Shown here: piece by piece, positions 49,044-57,445 of the stretch
How the letters are laid out: every line of letters starts with the position of its first letter
Numbering within the stretch: position 1 is the first letter of the stretch
From: Streptomyces sp. NBC_01591
Lineage (GTDB): Bacteria; Actinomycetota; Actinomycetes; Streptomycetales; Streptomycetaceae
NCBI RefSeq assembly: GCF_035918155.1
Contig: NZ_CP109327.1
Span: forward strand, 2,728,001-2,792,000
Direction: 5' to 3'
Length of the DNA stretch: 64,000 nucleotides
Program-made: the position numbers and the translations under genes
The notes under the pieces: generated by a model
Told to the model about the DNA's origin: nothing
Database searches by the model: none
Seen by the model: the letters and a program-made list of their open reading frames with translations, nothing else

Positions 49044-49088
49044 CGTACGCCCCTGCCGAGCACACACTGTGCCCGGCGGGGGCGTACG
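49044..49088. terminator. Terminator hairpin after the M20 gene
   Basis: Arms beginning CGTACGCCCCTGCCG and ending GGCGGGGGCGTACG with a few internal mismatches, centred at 49066, between the M20 gene and the convergent VOC gene. Confidence 0.75.
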
Positions 49089-49120
49089 GCCTTGCGGCCG
49101 GGCCCGGCGCCACCGGCCCG

Positions 49121-49555
49121 TCACGCAGCGGCCGCGCCGACGCAGAACTCGTTGCCCTCCGGGTCCGCCATCACCACGTGGTGCCCGTCGAACTTCTCCA
49201 GGACGGTCCCGCCGGCCCGCACCAGGCGTTCGGACTCGGCCTCGATCCGTGCCCATCGCTCGTCGGGACCGCCGTGCCCCGGCACCCGGACGTCGATGTG
49301 GAGACGGTTCTTCGCCGTCTTGGGCTCGGGGACCTTGAGGATGCACAGGCGGGGGCCGACGCCGTCGGGATCGCGGAGCCACGCTCCGTCGTCCACGGAG
49401 TCGTCCTCCGGCAGGTCGAAGGACGCGAACCACTCCGCGCGTGTTCTGAAAGGGGCCGGCGGCGGCTCGTCGACGTAGCCGAGGGCCGTCTTCCAGAAAA
49501 CGGCGAGGAGTTGTGCGTCCGCACAGTCAAGCGTCAGGTCGATCACGGCTGCCAT
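49121..49555 (-). CDS. VOC-superfamily (glyoxalase-like) protein
   Basis: 144 residues from MAAVIDLTLDCADAQ. The two beta-alpha-beta-beta-beta modules of the VOC fold are visible: LDCADAQLLAVFWKTALGYV, then RLCILKVPEPKTAKNRLHID and HVVMADPEGNEFCVG. Metal site residues expected at His and Glu (LHIDV, NEFCV) are present. Streptomyces have dozens; substrate unknown. Single gene. Confidence 0.85.
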   Translation of the reverse strand: MAAVIDLTLDCADAQLLAVFWKTALGYVDEPPPAPFRTRAEWFASFDLPEDDSVDDGAWLRDPDGVGPRLCILKVPEPKTAKNRLHIDVRVPGHGGPDERWARIEAESERLVRAGGTVLEKFDGHHVVMADPEGNEFCVGAAAA

Positions 49556-49677
49556 GGGGCGACCGTACTGCGCACCTCTGACAGTCGGGTCATGGCCGTA
49601 CGAAGAGACCTGAAGCCGGCGCCTCAGTCGTCGAGCAGGTCGCCGACCCGCTGCATGTGGGCACCCTGATCGTCGCG

Positions 49678-49708
49678 GAGGCCCCTGCCGCACGTGGCAG
49701 GGGCCTCC
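49678..49708 (-). terminator. Terminator hairpin after DUF397 gene
   Basis: GGAGGCCCCTGCC and exact complement GGCAGGGGCCTCC with a 5-base loop, 12 bases beyond the stop of the DUF397 gene. Confidence 0.75.
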
Positions 49709-49720
49709 GTTCAGGAAACA

Positions 49721-49930
49721 TCAGGCAACGGTGTCGCCGGACTTGACCTCATCGACGAACGCCGACCAGGCAACGGCAGGAAAGACACAAGCGCCCTGTC
49801 CTGGGTCCTTGGAGTCGCGAACGGCCATCCGGTGCCCGTCGAGCCGGGCGCCCTCGACGCATTGACCGCCCTGGTCGTTGCTGTAACTGGACCTGAACCA
49901 GCGGGCACCGGCGGGCTCGTGAGTGGTCAT
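49721..49930 (-). CDS. DUF397 domain protein
   Basis: 69 residues from MTTHEPAG, with GGAG 11 bases upstream. DUF397 hallmarks: ARWFRSSYSNDQGGQCVEGA, VRDSKDPGQGACVFPAVAW, FVDEVKSG. These small proteins are encoded with XRE/DUF5753 regulators throughout Streptomyces and can act as antagonist partners of the regulator (as in BldB-Whi systems such as WhiJ/SCO4542). Directly downstream of the XRE gene at 49936. Confidence 0.92.
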   Translation of the reverse strand: MTTHEPAGARWFRSSYSNDQGGQCVEGARLDGHRMAVRDSKDPGQGACVFPAVAWSAFVDEVKSGDTVA

Positions 49931-49935
49931 GTGAA

Positions 49936-50808
49936 TCAATGCTCCTTGATCGCTTCTCTGATCATGCCGAAAGATTCCTCTGGCCCCACGGCAAGAATCT
50001 GGAGGTCGTTGAACGCCTCTTCGTACAGGGCCACATCAGCGCGCCTCCGCGTGACCGACGCCCCGCCGAGATTCTCCAGGTAGGCGATGGACTGCGCATC
50101 GTCGAACCGGAGCAACGTGAAGGCGCCATTCATTCCAGGGTGTGCGCCCGCCTTGAAGGGGATGATCTGCACCCGCACCGAGGGCAGCTCGGCCACCTCC
50201 GCCAGATGCTCTATCTGCGCACGCATGACGGCCGGACCACCGACCCGGCGGTGGAGAACCGCCTCGTTGATGACTGCCGCAAACCTGAGCGGCGCCAGCT
50301 CGCGGCGGAGCGCCTCCTGTCGCGTCATCCGGACCGCGACGAGTCGATCGATCTCGTCGGCGGAAAGTCTCTCGTGTGCGCGCCGGTGGATGGTGCGCAC
50401 GTAGTCATCGGTCTGGAGAAGACCGGGGACGAACTCGCCCTCGTAGTTGTGCAGAGCCGCAGCCGTGGCCTCCAGCCCCAAGTACGCCTTGAACGTGGGC
50501 GCGATGGCCGGCCTGTGCTCGGGCGACTGCCACCAGTCCTTCTTGGTCTTGGTGACAGCGGCGTACCCGAGCAGCAGGGCACGCTTCTCAGGAGCCGCCC
50601 CGTAGATCTCGCAGAGCGCCATCACGTCTGCGGTCTCCACCACCGCGTTCTCGCCTGTCTCCAGCCGCGTCAGCTTCGACGGGCTACAGATCAAGGTGCG
50701 GACGACCTGGGTCGAAGTGAGCCCGGCTGCCTGCCGGAGCTGTCGGAGTTCGCGACCTAACTGAAGACGGCAGAGTGCGGGCGTCGCCGACTCCACATCC
50801 GTGATCAT
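49936..50808 (-). CDS. XRE-family regulator with DUF5753 domain
   Basis: 290 residues from MITDVESATP, GGAGG 7 bases upstream. N-terminal HTH (LGRELRQLRQAAGLTSTQVV, SPSKLTRLETGENAVVETAD) and a ~170-residue DUF5753 domain (EGEFVPGLLQTDDYVRTIHR; EAVLHRRVGGPAVMRAQIEH; VQIIPFKAGAHPGMNGAFTL). WhiJ-like regulators of this type are paired with DUF397 proteins and influence development or secondary metabolism; here the partner follows at once. Confidence 0.93.
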   Translation of the reverse strand: MITDVESATPALCRLQLGRELRQLRQAAGLTSTQVVRTLICSPSKLTRLETGENAVVETADVMALCEIYGAAPEKRALLLGYAAVTKTKKDWWQSPEHRPAIAPTFKAYLGLEATAAALHNYEGEFVPGLLQTDDYVRTIHRRAHERLSADEIDRLVAVRMTRQEALRRELAPLRFAAVINEAVLHRRVGGPAVMRAQIEHLAEVAELPSVRVQIIPFKAGAHPGMNGAFTLLRFDDAQSIAYLENLGGASVTRRRADVALYEEAFNDLQILAVGPEESFGMIREAIKEH

Positions 50809-51080
50809 CTTCATGCCTCCCAGGGCCTGTTACCCAGTGTGACTGAGAATGTCCCGCTGCCGCAAGGCACATTCTGCGTCGCAGCAGAAGGTTCCATCCG
50901 CAGGCATGAGCGCACTGCCGTGACGCAGATCCTCGCGCGGAAACCCGCTCGCAGAAAACCGCTGCGACAGTTCCACGCTACCGCCCGCGCTGACACGATT
51001 ACCCAAGGTTGCCAAAACGGTGTGCAGTCCAACACCGAGACACAGCCCTTCCGCCTGCACCCCAGGGCCAGGAGTCCCCC

Positions 51081-51527
51081 ATGACAGACCCCACGCCGAC
51101 CCGGCCATCGGAACCGGCCGCGAAAGCCGACATCCCCCGCACCGCCGACCTCCCCCTGGACGTCGAAGCCGCGGCACAAGCCGCCGACGACGCCCTGCGG
51201 CTCCGGCTCGGCACCACCACCCGCCGAGAGATCGACACGTGGACGGCCGAACTGCGAGGACGTATCAGCCTCTTCGCCGAAGAGGTGCTCGACCTCCCGC
51301 AGACCACCGCAACACGTACCGCCCGCTGGGACGTTGACCACCTGCTCGCCTCCGCGCCGAAGGACGACGTCCTCGTCTTCAGCTCCTACCAGCACCTCTG
51401 CGACCTCGCCCGGATGCTGCGCCGGCTGGTCGCCGAGCACCAAGCGCGGACGGAAACAGCCCTCGTCGGCTCCGCACCGGAGCACCTGACCATGTCGGCG
51501 ACGAGCGGGAACGGGAACGGGACATGA
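51081..51527 (+). CDS. Hypothetical protein (DUF6415-like)
   Basis: 148 residues, AGGAG 6 bases before the ATG. Mostly helical (AAAQAADDALRLRLGTTTRR; EEVLDLPQTTATRTARWDVD; DLARMLRRLVAEHQARTETA), without TM or signal peptide. The sequence resembles a Streptomyces family often found with XRE/DUF397 pairs and near metabolite clusters (DUF6415), but I hold this only moderately. Stop overlaps the next start (ATGA). Confidence 0.7.
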   Translation: MTDPTPTRPSEPAAKADIPRTADLPLDVEAAAQAADDALRLRLGTTTRREIDTWTAELRGRISLFAEEVLDLPQTTATRTARWDVDHLLASAPKDDVLVFSSYQHLCDLARMLRRLVAEHQARTETALVGSAPEHLTMSATSGNGNGT

Positions 51528-51766
51528 CCGAGATCCCTCCACCCGTGCCCGAGCCGGGCAAGACCTCCCGCACGGACGCGCGACGGTGGGAGTACACGAC
51601 GTTCGCTCCCTCGGGGGAAACCTGTCCCGCGTGCCTGAAGCCGATCGAGCCCCTTGAGCGCTGCCGGCGCGGTGAGATCGAGCGCACGCCCGGAAGCCCG
51701 GTCACGTTCTACCGGCACGTCGACTGCGAGAACCCGCAGGGGCTCAGAAGACGGCCCCGCCGATGA
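51524..51766 (+). CDS. Small putative zinc-binding protein
   Basis: 80 residues. CPACLKPIEPLERC and RHVDCEN give a C-X2-C ... H-X2-C arrangement suggestive of a zinc site. Coupled by a 4-base overlap to the preceding gene. No known function. Confidence 0.65.
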   Translation: MTEIPPPVPEPGKTSRTDARRWEYTTFAPSGETCPACLKPIEPLERCRRGEIERTPGSPVTFYRHVDCENPQGLRRRPRR

Positions 51767-51781
51767 CAGGCTGACCCGCCG

Positions 51782-51810
51782 CGCCCCCGCCGACACCTTC
51801 GGCGGGGGCG
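51782..51810 (+). terminator. Terminator hairpin
   Basis: CGCCCCCGCCG and exact complement CGGCGGGGGCG around a 7-base loop, 15 bases after the small zinc-binding ORF. Confidence 0.75.
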
Positions 51811-51874
51811 TACGGCACGATGGGGCGCCGTCGAAACGCGCACCCCCGACCACCGTCCCCACCAGGAGGAACCC

Positions 51875-52537
51875 GTGCCCGCCGAGTCCGCCGTCGAGCC
51901 GTCGCCCGAGATTCTCGCCGCCTTCCAGGCCGCCAAGGGCTTCATGCCGGTGGGCGAAGGACTCGCGCTGTACGCGGCCGCCGCCGAGGCCGCCGCGCTG
52001 GGGCTGCCGATCCTGGAGGTCGGCACTTACTGCGGGCGGTCCACGATCCTGCTCGCCGACGTGGCGCGGGCGGCCGGCGTGACGGCCCTCACCGTCGACC
52101 ACCACCGGGGCAGCGAGGAGCAGCAGCCGGGCTGGGAGTACCACGACCCGACCGTGGTGGACCCGGAGGTCGGCCGGATGGACACGCTGCCGACCTTCCG
52201 CAGGACCCTGCACGCGGCGGGCCTGGAGGACCACGTCGTGGCGCTGGTCGGACGGTCGCCGCAGGTCGCGGCGGTCTGGGGCGGGCAGCTCGGCTTCGTC
52301 TTCATCGACGGCGGTCACACCGACGAGCACGCGAACGGTGACTACGAGGGCTGGGCGCCGCATGTCGCCGAGGGCGGGCTGCTGGTGATCCACGATGTGT
52401 TCCCGGACCCCGCGCACGGCGGCCAGGCCCCGTACCGCGTCTGTCTGCGGGCGTTGGAGTCCGGTGCGTTCACCGAGGTCTCGGTGACGGATTCGCTGCG
52501 GGTGCTGCGGCGGACGGGGGCGGGGACGGAGATCTGA
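51875..52537 (+). CDS. Class I SAM-dependent methyltransferase
   Basis: 220 residues, GTG start with AGGAGGA 4 bases upstream. Methyltransf_24-type features: ILEVGTYCGRSTILLADVAR (motif I), LTVDHHRGSEEQQPGWEYHD, and FVFIDGGHTDEHANGDYEGW followed by GGLLVIHDVF, the pattern of cephalosporin hydroxylase/catechol-type small-molecule methyltransferases with a metal-binding D-H. Stand-alone gene upstream of an amidase; substrate unknown. Confidence 0.88.
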   Translation: MPAESAVEPSPEILAAFQAAKGFMPVGEGLALYAAAAEAAALGLPILEVGTYCGRSTILLADVARAAGVTALTVDHHRGSEEQQPGWEYHDPTVVDPEVGRMDTLPTFRRTLHAAGLEDHVVALVGRSPQVAAVWGGQLGFVFIDGGHTDEHANGDYEGWAPHVAEGGLLVIHDVFPDPAHGGQAPYRVCLRALESGAFTEVSVTDSLRVLRRTGAGTEI

Positions 52538-52569
52538 GGCGGGCCGTCCGGGTGCCCGGATAGCATCGC

Positions 52570-53505
52570 GTGGTGCCGTACGACGAGAGTGTTCCCCCCA
52601 CCCGGCGCCGCCGGTCCCTGCTCGCCGCCACCGTGTTCGTCGCCGTGTGCCTGACCGCCGCGGGCTGCGGCGCCGGCGACGACAGTGCCGGCGCACCGGC
52701 CCGGCCCGGCCCGAGCGGCAGTGCCGCCGCCACGTCACCGTCGCCTTCGAAGAGCGCTCCGGCGCCGAAGAAGCCGTCCGCCTCCCCCACCCCGTCCGCC
52801 TCCCGCTCCAAGCCCGCGGGCGGCAACTCCGGCCCACTGTCCGGGAAGACCGTCGTCATCGACCCCGGGCACAACCCGAACAACCACCTGCACACCCGCG
52901 AGATCAACCGCCAGGTGGACATCGGCACCACGCACAAGGAGTGCGACACCACCGGGACCTCGACCAATGCCGGATACGCCGAGGCCCGGTTCACCCTCGA
53001 TGTGTCGCACCGGCTGCGCACGCTCCTCCAGGCACAGGGCGCGAAGGTCGTGCTGACGTACGACAACGACCGCCCGTTCGGGCCGTGCGTGGACGAGCGG
53101 GCCCGGATCGGCAACGAGGCGCGGGCCGACGCGGTGGTTTCGGTGCACGCGGACGGCTCCGCGGTCGGCAACCGCGGTTTCCATGTGATCCTCCCCGGGC
53201 CGGTACGGGGCGGGGCGGCGGACACCTCGAAGATCGTCGAGCCGTCGCGCGACCTCGGCACCCGGATCGCGGGGCTTTTCGTCCGCGCTACCGGAAGTGC
53301 GCCTTCCAATTACGTCGGTGGCAATACCGGATTGGACATCCGCAAGGACCTGGGCGGACTGAATTTGTCGACCGTGCCCAAAGTGTTCATCGAATGCGGC
53401 AATATGCGTGATCCGAAGGACGCCGCCCTGCTCACCAGCGCGGGCTGGCGCCAGAAGGCGGCGCAGGGCATTGCCGATGGCATCAGCAGCTTCCTCAACG
53501 GGTAG
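52570..53505 (+). CDS. N-acetylmuramoyl-L-alanine amidase lipoprotein (Amidase_3)
   Basis: 311 residues; GTG at 52570 or the next codon 52573 may start. Lipoprotein signal with lipobox TAAGC, then a Ser/Pro/Ala-rich linker to residue ~85. The zinc amidase domain carries VVIDPGHNPNN (His), AVVSVHADGSA (His) and VFIECGNMRDPKDAALL (catalytic Glu). It cleaves the amide between MurNAc and the stem peptide in the cell wall, and is exported to the outer face of the membrane. Confidence 0.93.
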   Translation: MVPYDESVPPTRRRRSLLAATVFVAVCLTAAGCGAGDDSAGAPARPGPSGSAAATSPSPSKSAPAPKKPSASPTPSASRSKPAGGNSGPLSGKTVVIDPGHNPNNHLHTREINRQVDIGTTHKECDTTGTSTNAGYAEARFTLDVSHRLRTLLQAQGAKVVLTYDNDRPFGPCVDERARIGNEARADAVVSVHADGSAVGNRGFHVILPGPVRGGAADTSKIVEPSRDLGTRIAGLFVRATGSAPSNYVGGNTGLDIRKDLGGLNLSTVPKVFIECGNMRDPKDAALLTSAGWRQKAAQGIADGISSFLNG

Positions 53506-53697
53506 CAAGAGGTAGTTCTGAGGCGAAATTGGGGGGATGTGCGTCCGCTGTCCGGGCAGGGACACAACCCGCCCGGGCAGACGATAGATTCATCCGTACT
53601 ATGGGGGCCGCCCCCCGAGCTTCTTGCCGTGCCCGCCGTACCCGTGCAGGCGGCAGCGACGACCGCCCCGACGAGACGACCGACTAAGGACCTTCAC

Positions 53698-54528
53698 GTG
53701 AATATCCGCTCCCTCACTCGAGGCGACGGCGTGGTGATCGGAGCAGCGGTCGTGCTGTTCATCGCCTCTTTCCTCGACCTCTTCGGCTTCGACTGCCCCG
53801 CGGGCATCAACTGCTCCAACTACGACGCCCCGAACGCCTGGGACGCGCTCGGTGTTCTGATGAGCATCTTCCTCGCCGGAATCATCGGTGCGGCGCTGGT
53901 CGTTGTCGGCCGCGCCATGCCGGCCCGCAAGGTCGTCGGTTTCGACCTCGGTCAATTCGGAGCCGCCTTCTGCGTCTTCGCACTGTGGGCGGCCTTCTGG
54001 ACGACCATCGACGCCAACGACACGGGCGCCGGAATGATCCTCGGCCTGCTCGCCTCGATCGTGCTCGCGGGCGGCGCGGTCGCCACCCCGCTGGTCCCCG
54101 CACTCAAGGCCCCGCTGGTGAGCGCCCCGCGTCCGCAGGCCGTGCAGCCGCCGTACGGCGGTCAGCCGCAGCCCGGCCAGGGATACGGCTACCCGGGCGC
54201 CCAGCAGCCGTCGTACGGCGGCCAGCCGGGTCAGCAGCAGCCGTACGGTGCACAGCCGCAGCCCGGTCAGCCGGAGCCGCAGCCCCAGGCGCAGACCCAG
54301 CAGGCTCCCGCCGCAGGTGCGCCGGCCGGTGACTTCACGCCGTTCTGGTTCGCGGTGCCGGTGGCCCGCCCGCTGTACGGGGAGGACGGTTCGCCGTCGC
54401 CGATCGCCGAACTGGCGCCCGGCACCTGGTACCTCGCGGTGGAGCAGCGCGGTCCAAGCCTGGTCGCCCAGACCCAGGACGGCCGTCGCGGTGTGCTCCA
54501 GGACACCACGGGCATCCAGCGCGGCTGA
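53698..54528 (+). CDS. DUF5336-like four-TM membrane protein with Pro/Gln/Tyr-rich tail
   Basis: 276 residues from a GTG with AAGGA 7 bases upstream. Four TM segments in the first ~150 residues (VVIGAAVVLFIASFLDLFGF; ALGVLMSIFLAGIIGAALVV; AAFCVFALWAAFWTTI; MILGLLASIVLAGGAVATPL), then low-complexity YGGQPQPGQGYGYPGAQQP repeats, and a folded ~45-residue end with PFWFAVPVARPLYGEDGS. Common in Streptomyces; role unknown. Confidence 0.8.
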   Translation: MNIRSLTRGDGVVIGAAVVLFIASFLDLFGFDCPAGINCSNYDAPNAWDALGVLMSIFLAGIIGAALVVVGRAMPARKVVGFDLGQFGAAFCVFALWAAFWTTIDANDTGAGMILGLLASIVLAGGAVATPLVPALKAPLVSAPRPQAVQPPYGGQPQPGQGYGYPGAQQPSYGGQPGQQQPYGAQPQPGQPEPQPQAQTQQAPAAGAPAGDFTPFWFAVPVARPLYGEDGSPSPIAELAPGTWYLAVEQRGPSLVAQTQDGRRGVLQDTTGIQRG

Positions 54529-54548
54529 GCCCACATCGGCAGTACGAC

Positions 54549-54583
54549 AGCGGCCCTCCGCCCCTTCCGGGCGGGGGGCCGCT
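54549..54583 (+). terminator. Terminator hairpin
   Basis: AGCGGCCCTCCGCCC pairs with GGGCGGGGGGCCGCT (one mismatch) around a short loop, 21 bases after the membrane protein gene. Confidence 0.75.
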
Positions 54584-54647
54584 GCCGTACCCTCCGTCCG
54601 TACTCATTCATCTGACGCCATGTCAGAACTACTGGGAGGCGGCGGAG

Positions 54648-55655
54648 ATGCGGCTCGGACTCGCGCTCGGATACTGGGGCCGCGGCCCGAATCCCGCCCA
54701 TCTGGAGCTGGCCGGGGAGGCCGAGGCGCTGGGGTACGCGTCGGTGTGGACGGCGGAGGCCTGGGGGTCGGACGCGTTCACCCCGCTGACCTGGATCGCC
54801 GCGCACACCTCCCGGATCCGGCTGGGCACCGGCATCGCGCAGATGGCGGCGCGCACCCCGACCGCGACCGCCATGCACGCCCTCACCCTCGACCATCTCT
54901 CCGGCGGCCGGATGATGCTCGGCCTCGGGCTCTCCGGGCCGCAGGTGGTGGAGGGCTGGTACGGGCGGCCGTTCCCGCGGAGCCCGCTGACCGCGACCCG
55001 GGAGTACGTCGACGTCATCCGCCAAGTGCTCCGCCGCGAGGCGCCTGTCGAGCTGGACGGCCGGTTCCACTCCCACCCGTACAACGGTCCGGACGCCACC
55101 GGTCTGGGCAAGCCGCTGAAGCCGATCACCCATCCGCTGCGGTCGCGGCTGCCCGTGCTGCTCGGGGCGGAGGGGCCGAAGAACATCGCGCAGACGACAC
55201 GGATCGCCGACGGCTGGCTGCCGCTGTACTGGTCGCCGATGCGCACCGATGTGTACGAGGCCTCGCTCACCGGCCTCCCCGGCGGATTCATGATCGCGCC
55301 GATGGCCCGTGCGCGGGTCTGTGACGATGTCGCCGAGGGGCTGCTGCCGGTGAAGGCGATGCTCGGCTTCTACATCGGGGGGATGGGCCACGCGGCCCGT
55401 AACTTCCACGCCGATCTGATGGCGCGGATGGGTTTCGAGGAGGAGGCGCGGCGGATCCAGCGGCTGTTCCTCGAAGGGCGCAAGGAGGAGGCGGTGCTGG
55501 CGGTGCCGGACGCGTTCGCGGACGAGATCTCGCTCGTCGGTCCGCGCGAACGCATCGCGGAGCGGCTGGAGTTGTGGCGCAAGGGACCGGTCACCGATCT
55601 GCTGGTGACGGCACCGGACCCGCACACCCTGCGGGTGCTCGCGGAGCTCAACTAG
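54648..55655 (+). CDS. LLM-class F420-dependent oxidoreductase
   Basis: 335 residues, GGAGG upstream. Luciferase-like TIM barrel: LGLALGYWGRGPNPAHLELA, SVWTAEAWGSDAF, RIRLGTGIAQMAARTPTATA, DHLSGGRMMLGLGLSGPQVV and ADGWLPLYWSP. The set of motifs is the actinobacterial F420 branch rather than FMN luciferases. Reaction unspecified. The end overlaps the convergent VOC gene by 8 bases. Confidence 0.92.
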   Translation: MRLGLALGYWGRGPNPAHLELAGEAEALGYASVWTAEAWGSDAFTPLTWIAAHTSRIRLGTGIAQMAARTPTATAMHALTLDHLSGGRMMLGLGLSGPQVVEGWYGRPFPRSPLTATREYVDVIRQVLRREAPVELDGRFHSHPYNGPDATGLGKPLKPITHPLRSRLPVLLGAEGPKNIAQTTRIADGWLPLYWSPMRTDVYEASLTGLPGGFMIAPMARARVCDDVAEGLLPVKAMLGFYIGGMGHAARNFHADLMARMGFEEEARRIQRLFLEGRKEEAVLAVPDAFADEISLVGPRERIAERLELWRKGPVTDLLVTAPDPHTLRVLAELN

Positions 55656-56238
55656 GGCCTGGCCGGGTCCCTGGCCGGGCCGGGTCGGTCGGCCAGGTAT
55701 CGGTGCCGCCCTGCGCGGGGCGGGCGCTCCGTCGTGGCGTGGTGCGCTGCCAGGGCTGGGGGTCGGGGTAGGTCAGGAGTTGCAGGGTGCTGCCCCATGG
55801 GGTGCGCAGATACGCGAACCGGTTGTGCTCCCCCGCCTCCGGGCCCGGCAACGGCTGCGGCTCGGCGAGCAGCGAGGCGCCCGCGGCCACGCAGTCCCGT
55901 ACGGCCGCGTCCAGGTCGTCGGCGTACAGCGCCACATGCTGCCAGCCGAAGTCGCAGGGCAGCGCCGGGGGTTCACGGCGGGGGCCCTCGAACTCGCACA
56001 GCTCGATGCCCGGACCGCCGCCGGGGAGCGCCAGCATCCTGATCGCCAGCTGCTGGGTGCCCGCCGGAACGCCGAGCCGCCGCTCGACGTCCCGTCCGCC
56101 GTTCGGCCCGTCCTGGCGGCGCAGGGCGTCGTAGAGCACCTCGGCGCCGAAGGCCCTCACGAGGAAGAAGGTCGCGGTCTCCAGATCGGGGACCGTGACC
56201 CCGATGTGGTCGATGCCTCGCACGCTTGTCGCCGTCAT
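55648..56238 (-). CDS. VOC-superfamily (glyoxalase/bleomycin-resistance-like) protein
   Basis: 196 residues. VOC modules: IDHIGVTVPDLETATFFLVR, IELCEFEGPRREPP, WQHVALYADDLDAAVRDCVA, YLRTPWGSTLQLLTYPDPQP with metal-ligand candidates H (DHIGV, QHVAL) and E (IELCE). C-terminal ~30 residues are Pro/Thr/Arg-rich. It starts 4 bases after the end of the PHP gene, so the two are an operon. Confidence 0.88.
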   Translation of the reverse strand: MTATSVRGIDHIGVTVPDLETATFFLVRAFGAEVLYDALRRQDGPNGGRDVERRLGVPAGTQQLAIRMLALPGGGPGIELCEFEGPRREPPALPCDFGWQHVALYADDLDAAVRDCVAAGASLLAEPQPLPGPEAGEHNRFAYLRTPWGSTLQLLTYPDPQPWQRTTPRRSARPAQGGTDTWPTDPARPGTRPGPS

Positions 56239-56242
56239 GGCT

Positions 56243-57319
56243 TCACCGCTCCTGTCCCGGGGCTGCGCCGACGGCCCCGTCCACCCCGAAGCGGGCCCGC
56301 TCCGGGGTCGTGCCCTCGCGCGACCAGGCCAGGAGATCCTCGGCCGGCCACGTGGTGACGACGCGTTCCGCCGGGACCCGGCACTCCTCGGCGCGGGCGC
56401 AGCCGTTGATCTGCCAGTCCAGCTGTCCGGGCGCGTGGGCGTCGGTGTCGATGGCGAAGAGGGTGCCCGCCGCGACGGCGCGGCTCAGCAGCCGGCGGGG
56501 CGGGTCGAGCCGTTCCGGCCGGCTGTTGATCTCCACCGCGGTACCGGCCTCCGCGCACGCGGCGAAGACCTCGTCCGCGTCGAACCGGGACTCCGGACGA
56601 TTCCGGTCCGCGAGCAGCCGCCCCGTGCAGTGCCCGAGGATGTTCGCCCGGGGATGGCGGACGGCCGCGATCAGGCGTCTGGTCATCGGGGCCGGGTCCA
56701 TCCGCAGCTCGGAATGGGCGGAGACCACCACGACGTCCAGCTGTTCCAGCAGCTCCTCCTCCTGGTCGAGGGAGCCGTCGGGGAGGATGTCGCACTCGAT
56801 GCCGGTGAGCAGCCGGAACGGCGCCCACCGGGCGTTGAGCTCGGCGACCTCCGCCAGCTGCCGGCGCAGCCGGTCCGGGGAGAGCCCGTTCGCGACGGTC
56901 AGCCGGGGCGAGTGGTCGGTGAGGGCCGCCCATTCGTGGCCGAGCTCCGCCGCGGTGCGGCCCATCTCCTCGATCGGGCTGCCGCCGTCCGACCAGTCGG
57001 AGTGCAGATGGCAGTCGCCGCGCTGGAGCGCGAGGAGCTCCTCGCCGCCCTCGGCGGGCCGGGCCGCGGCCTCCTCCTCCAGCCGTTCCAGATAGCCGGG
57101 CACCTCCCCGGCCAGCGCCTCCCGGATCACCTGCGCGGTCTTCGGCCCGATGCCCTGGACCGACTCCAGCGAACCGGCCGCCGCCCGCCGCCCGGCCTCA
57201 CCGTCCGCCATCGCGGCCACCGCGTCGGCGGCAGCACGGAAGGCCCGCACGCGGTAGGTGTCGGCCCTGCCGCGTTCCAGCAGGAAGGCGATCCGTTTCA
57301 GGGCGCGGACTGGCTCCAT
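56243..57319 (-). CDS. PHP-domain phosphoesterase with N-terminal helix-hairpin-helix
   Basis: 358 residues from MEPVRALKR, GGAGG 5 bases upstream. The first ~75 residues are a DNA polymerase X-like helical/HhH part (ESVQGIGPKTAQVIREALAG). Residues ~100-340 form the PHP barrel: GDCHLHSDWSDGGSP, LTDHSPRLTVANGL, VVSAHSELR, ILGHCTGR and FAIDTDAHAP supply the metal-binding His/Asp set. Similar to the C-terminal half of bacterial PolX but without polymerase domain; a histidinol phosphatase or 3' phosphoesterase role is possible. Confidence 0.88.
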   Translation of the reverse strand: MEPVRALKRIAFLLERGRADTYRVRAFRAAADAVAAMADGEAGRRAAAGSLESVQGIGPKTAQVIREALAGEVPGYLERLEEEAAARPAEGGEELLALQRGDCHLHSDWSDGGSPIEEMGRTAAELGHEWAALTDHSPRLTVANGLSPDRLRRQLAEVAELNARWAPFRLLTGIECDILPDGSLDQEEELLEQLDVVVVSAHSELRMDPAPMTRRLIAAVRHPRANILGHCTGRLLADRNRPESRFDADEVFAACAEAGTAVEINSRPERLDPPRRLLSRAVAAGTLFAIDTDAHAPGQLDWQINGCARAEECRVPAERVVTTWPAEDLLAWSREGTTPERARFGVDGAVGAAPGQER

Positions 57320-57445
57320 CGGCACCTCCACGGGGCCGCCGGACACTACGTACTGTCCCATCCAGCTTCGCTCAGCCCGGGCCGGCCCGCACAACGGGCA
57401 CGGAGGCCGCGGCGGGCCGCGGCCGGGCGCCACCGGGTGGGCGCA

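Noticed and set aside
50839..51084. An 81-residue plus-strand ORF before the DUF6415-like gene
   Set aside because: It starts in the XRE promoter, has no ribosome binding site and atypical composition; probably non-coding.
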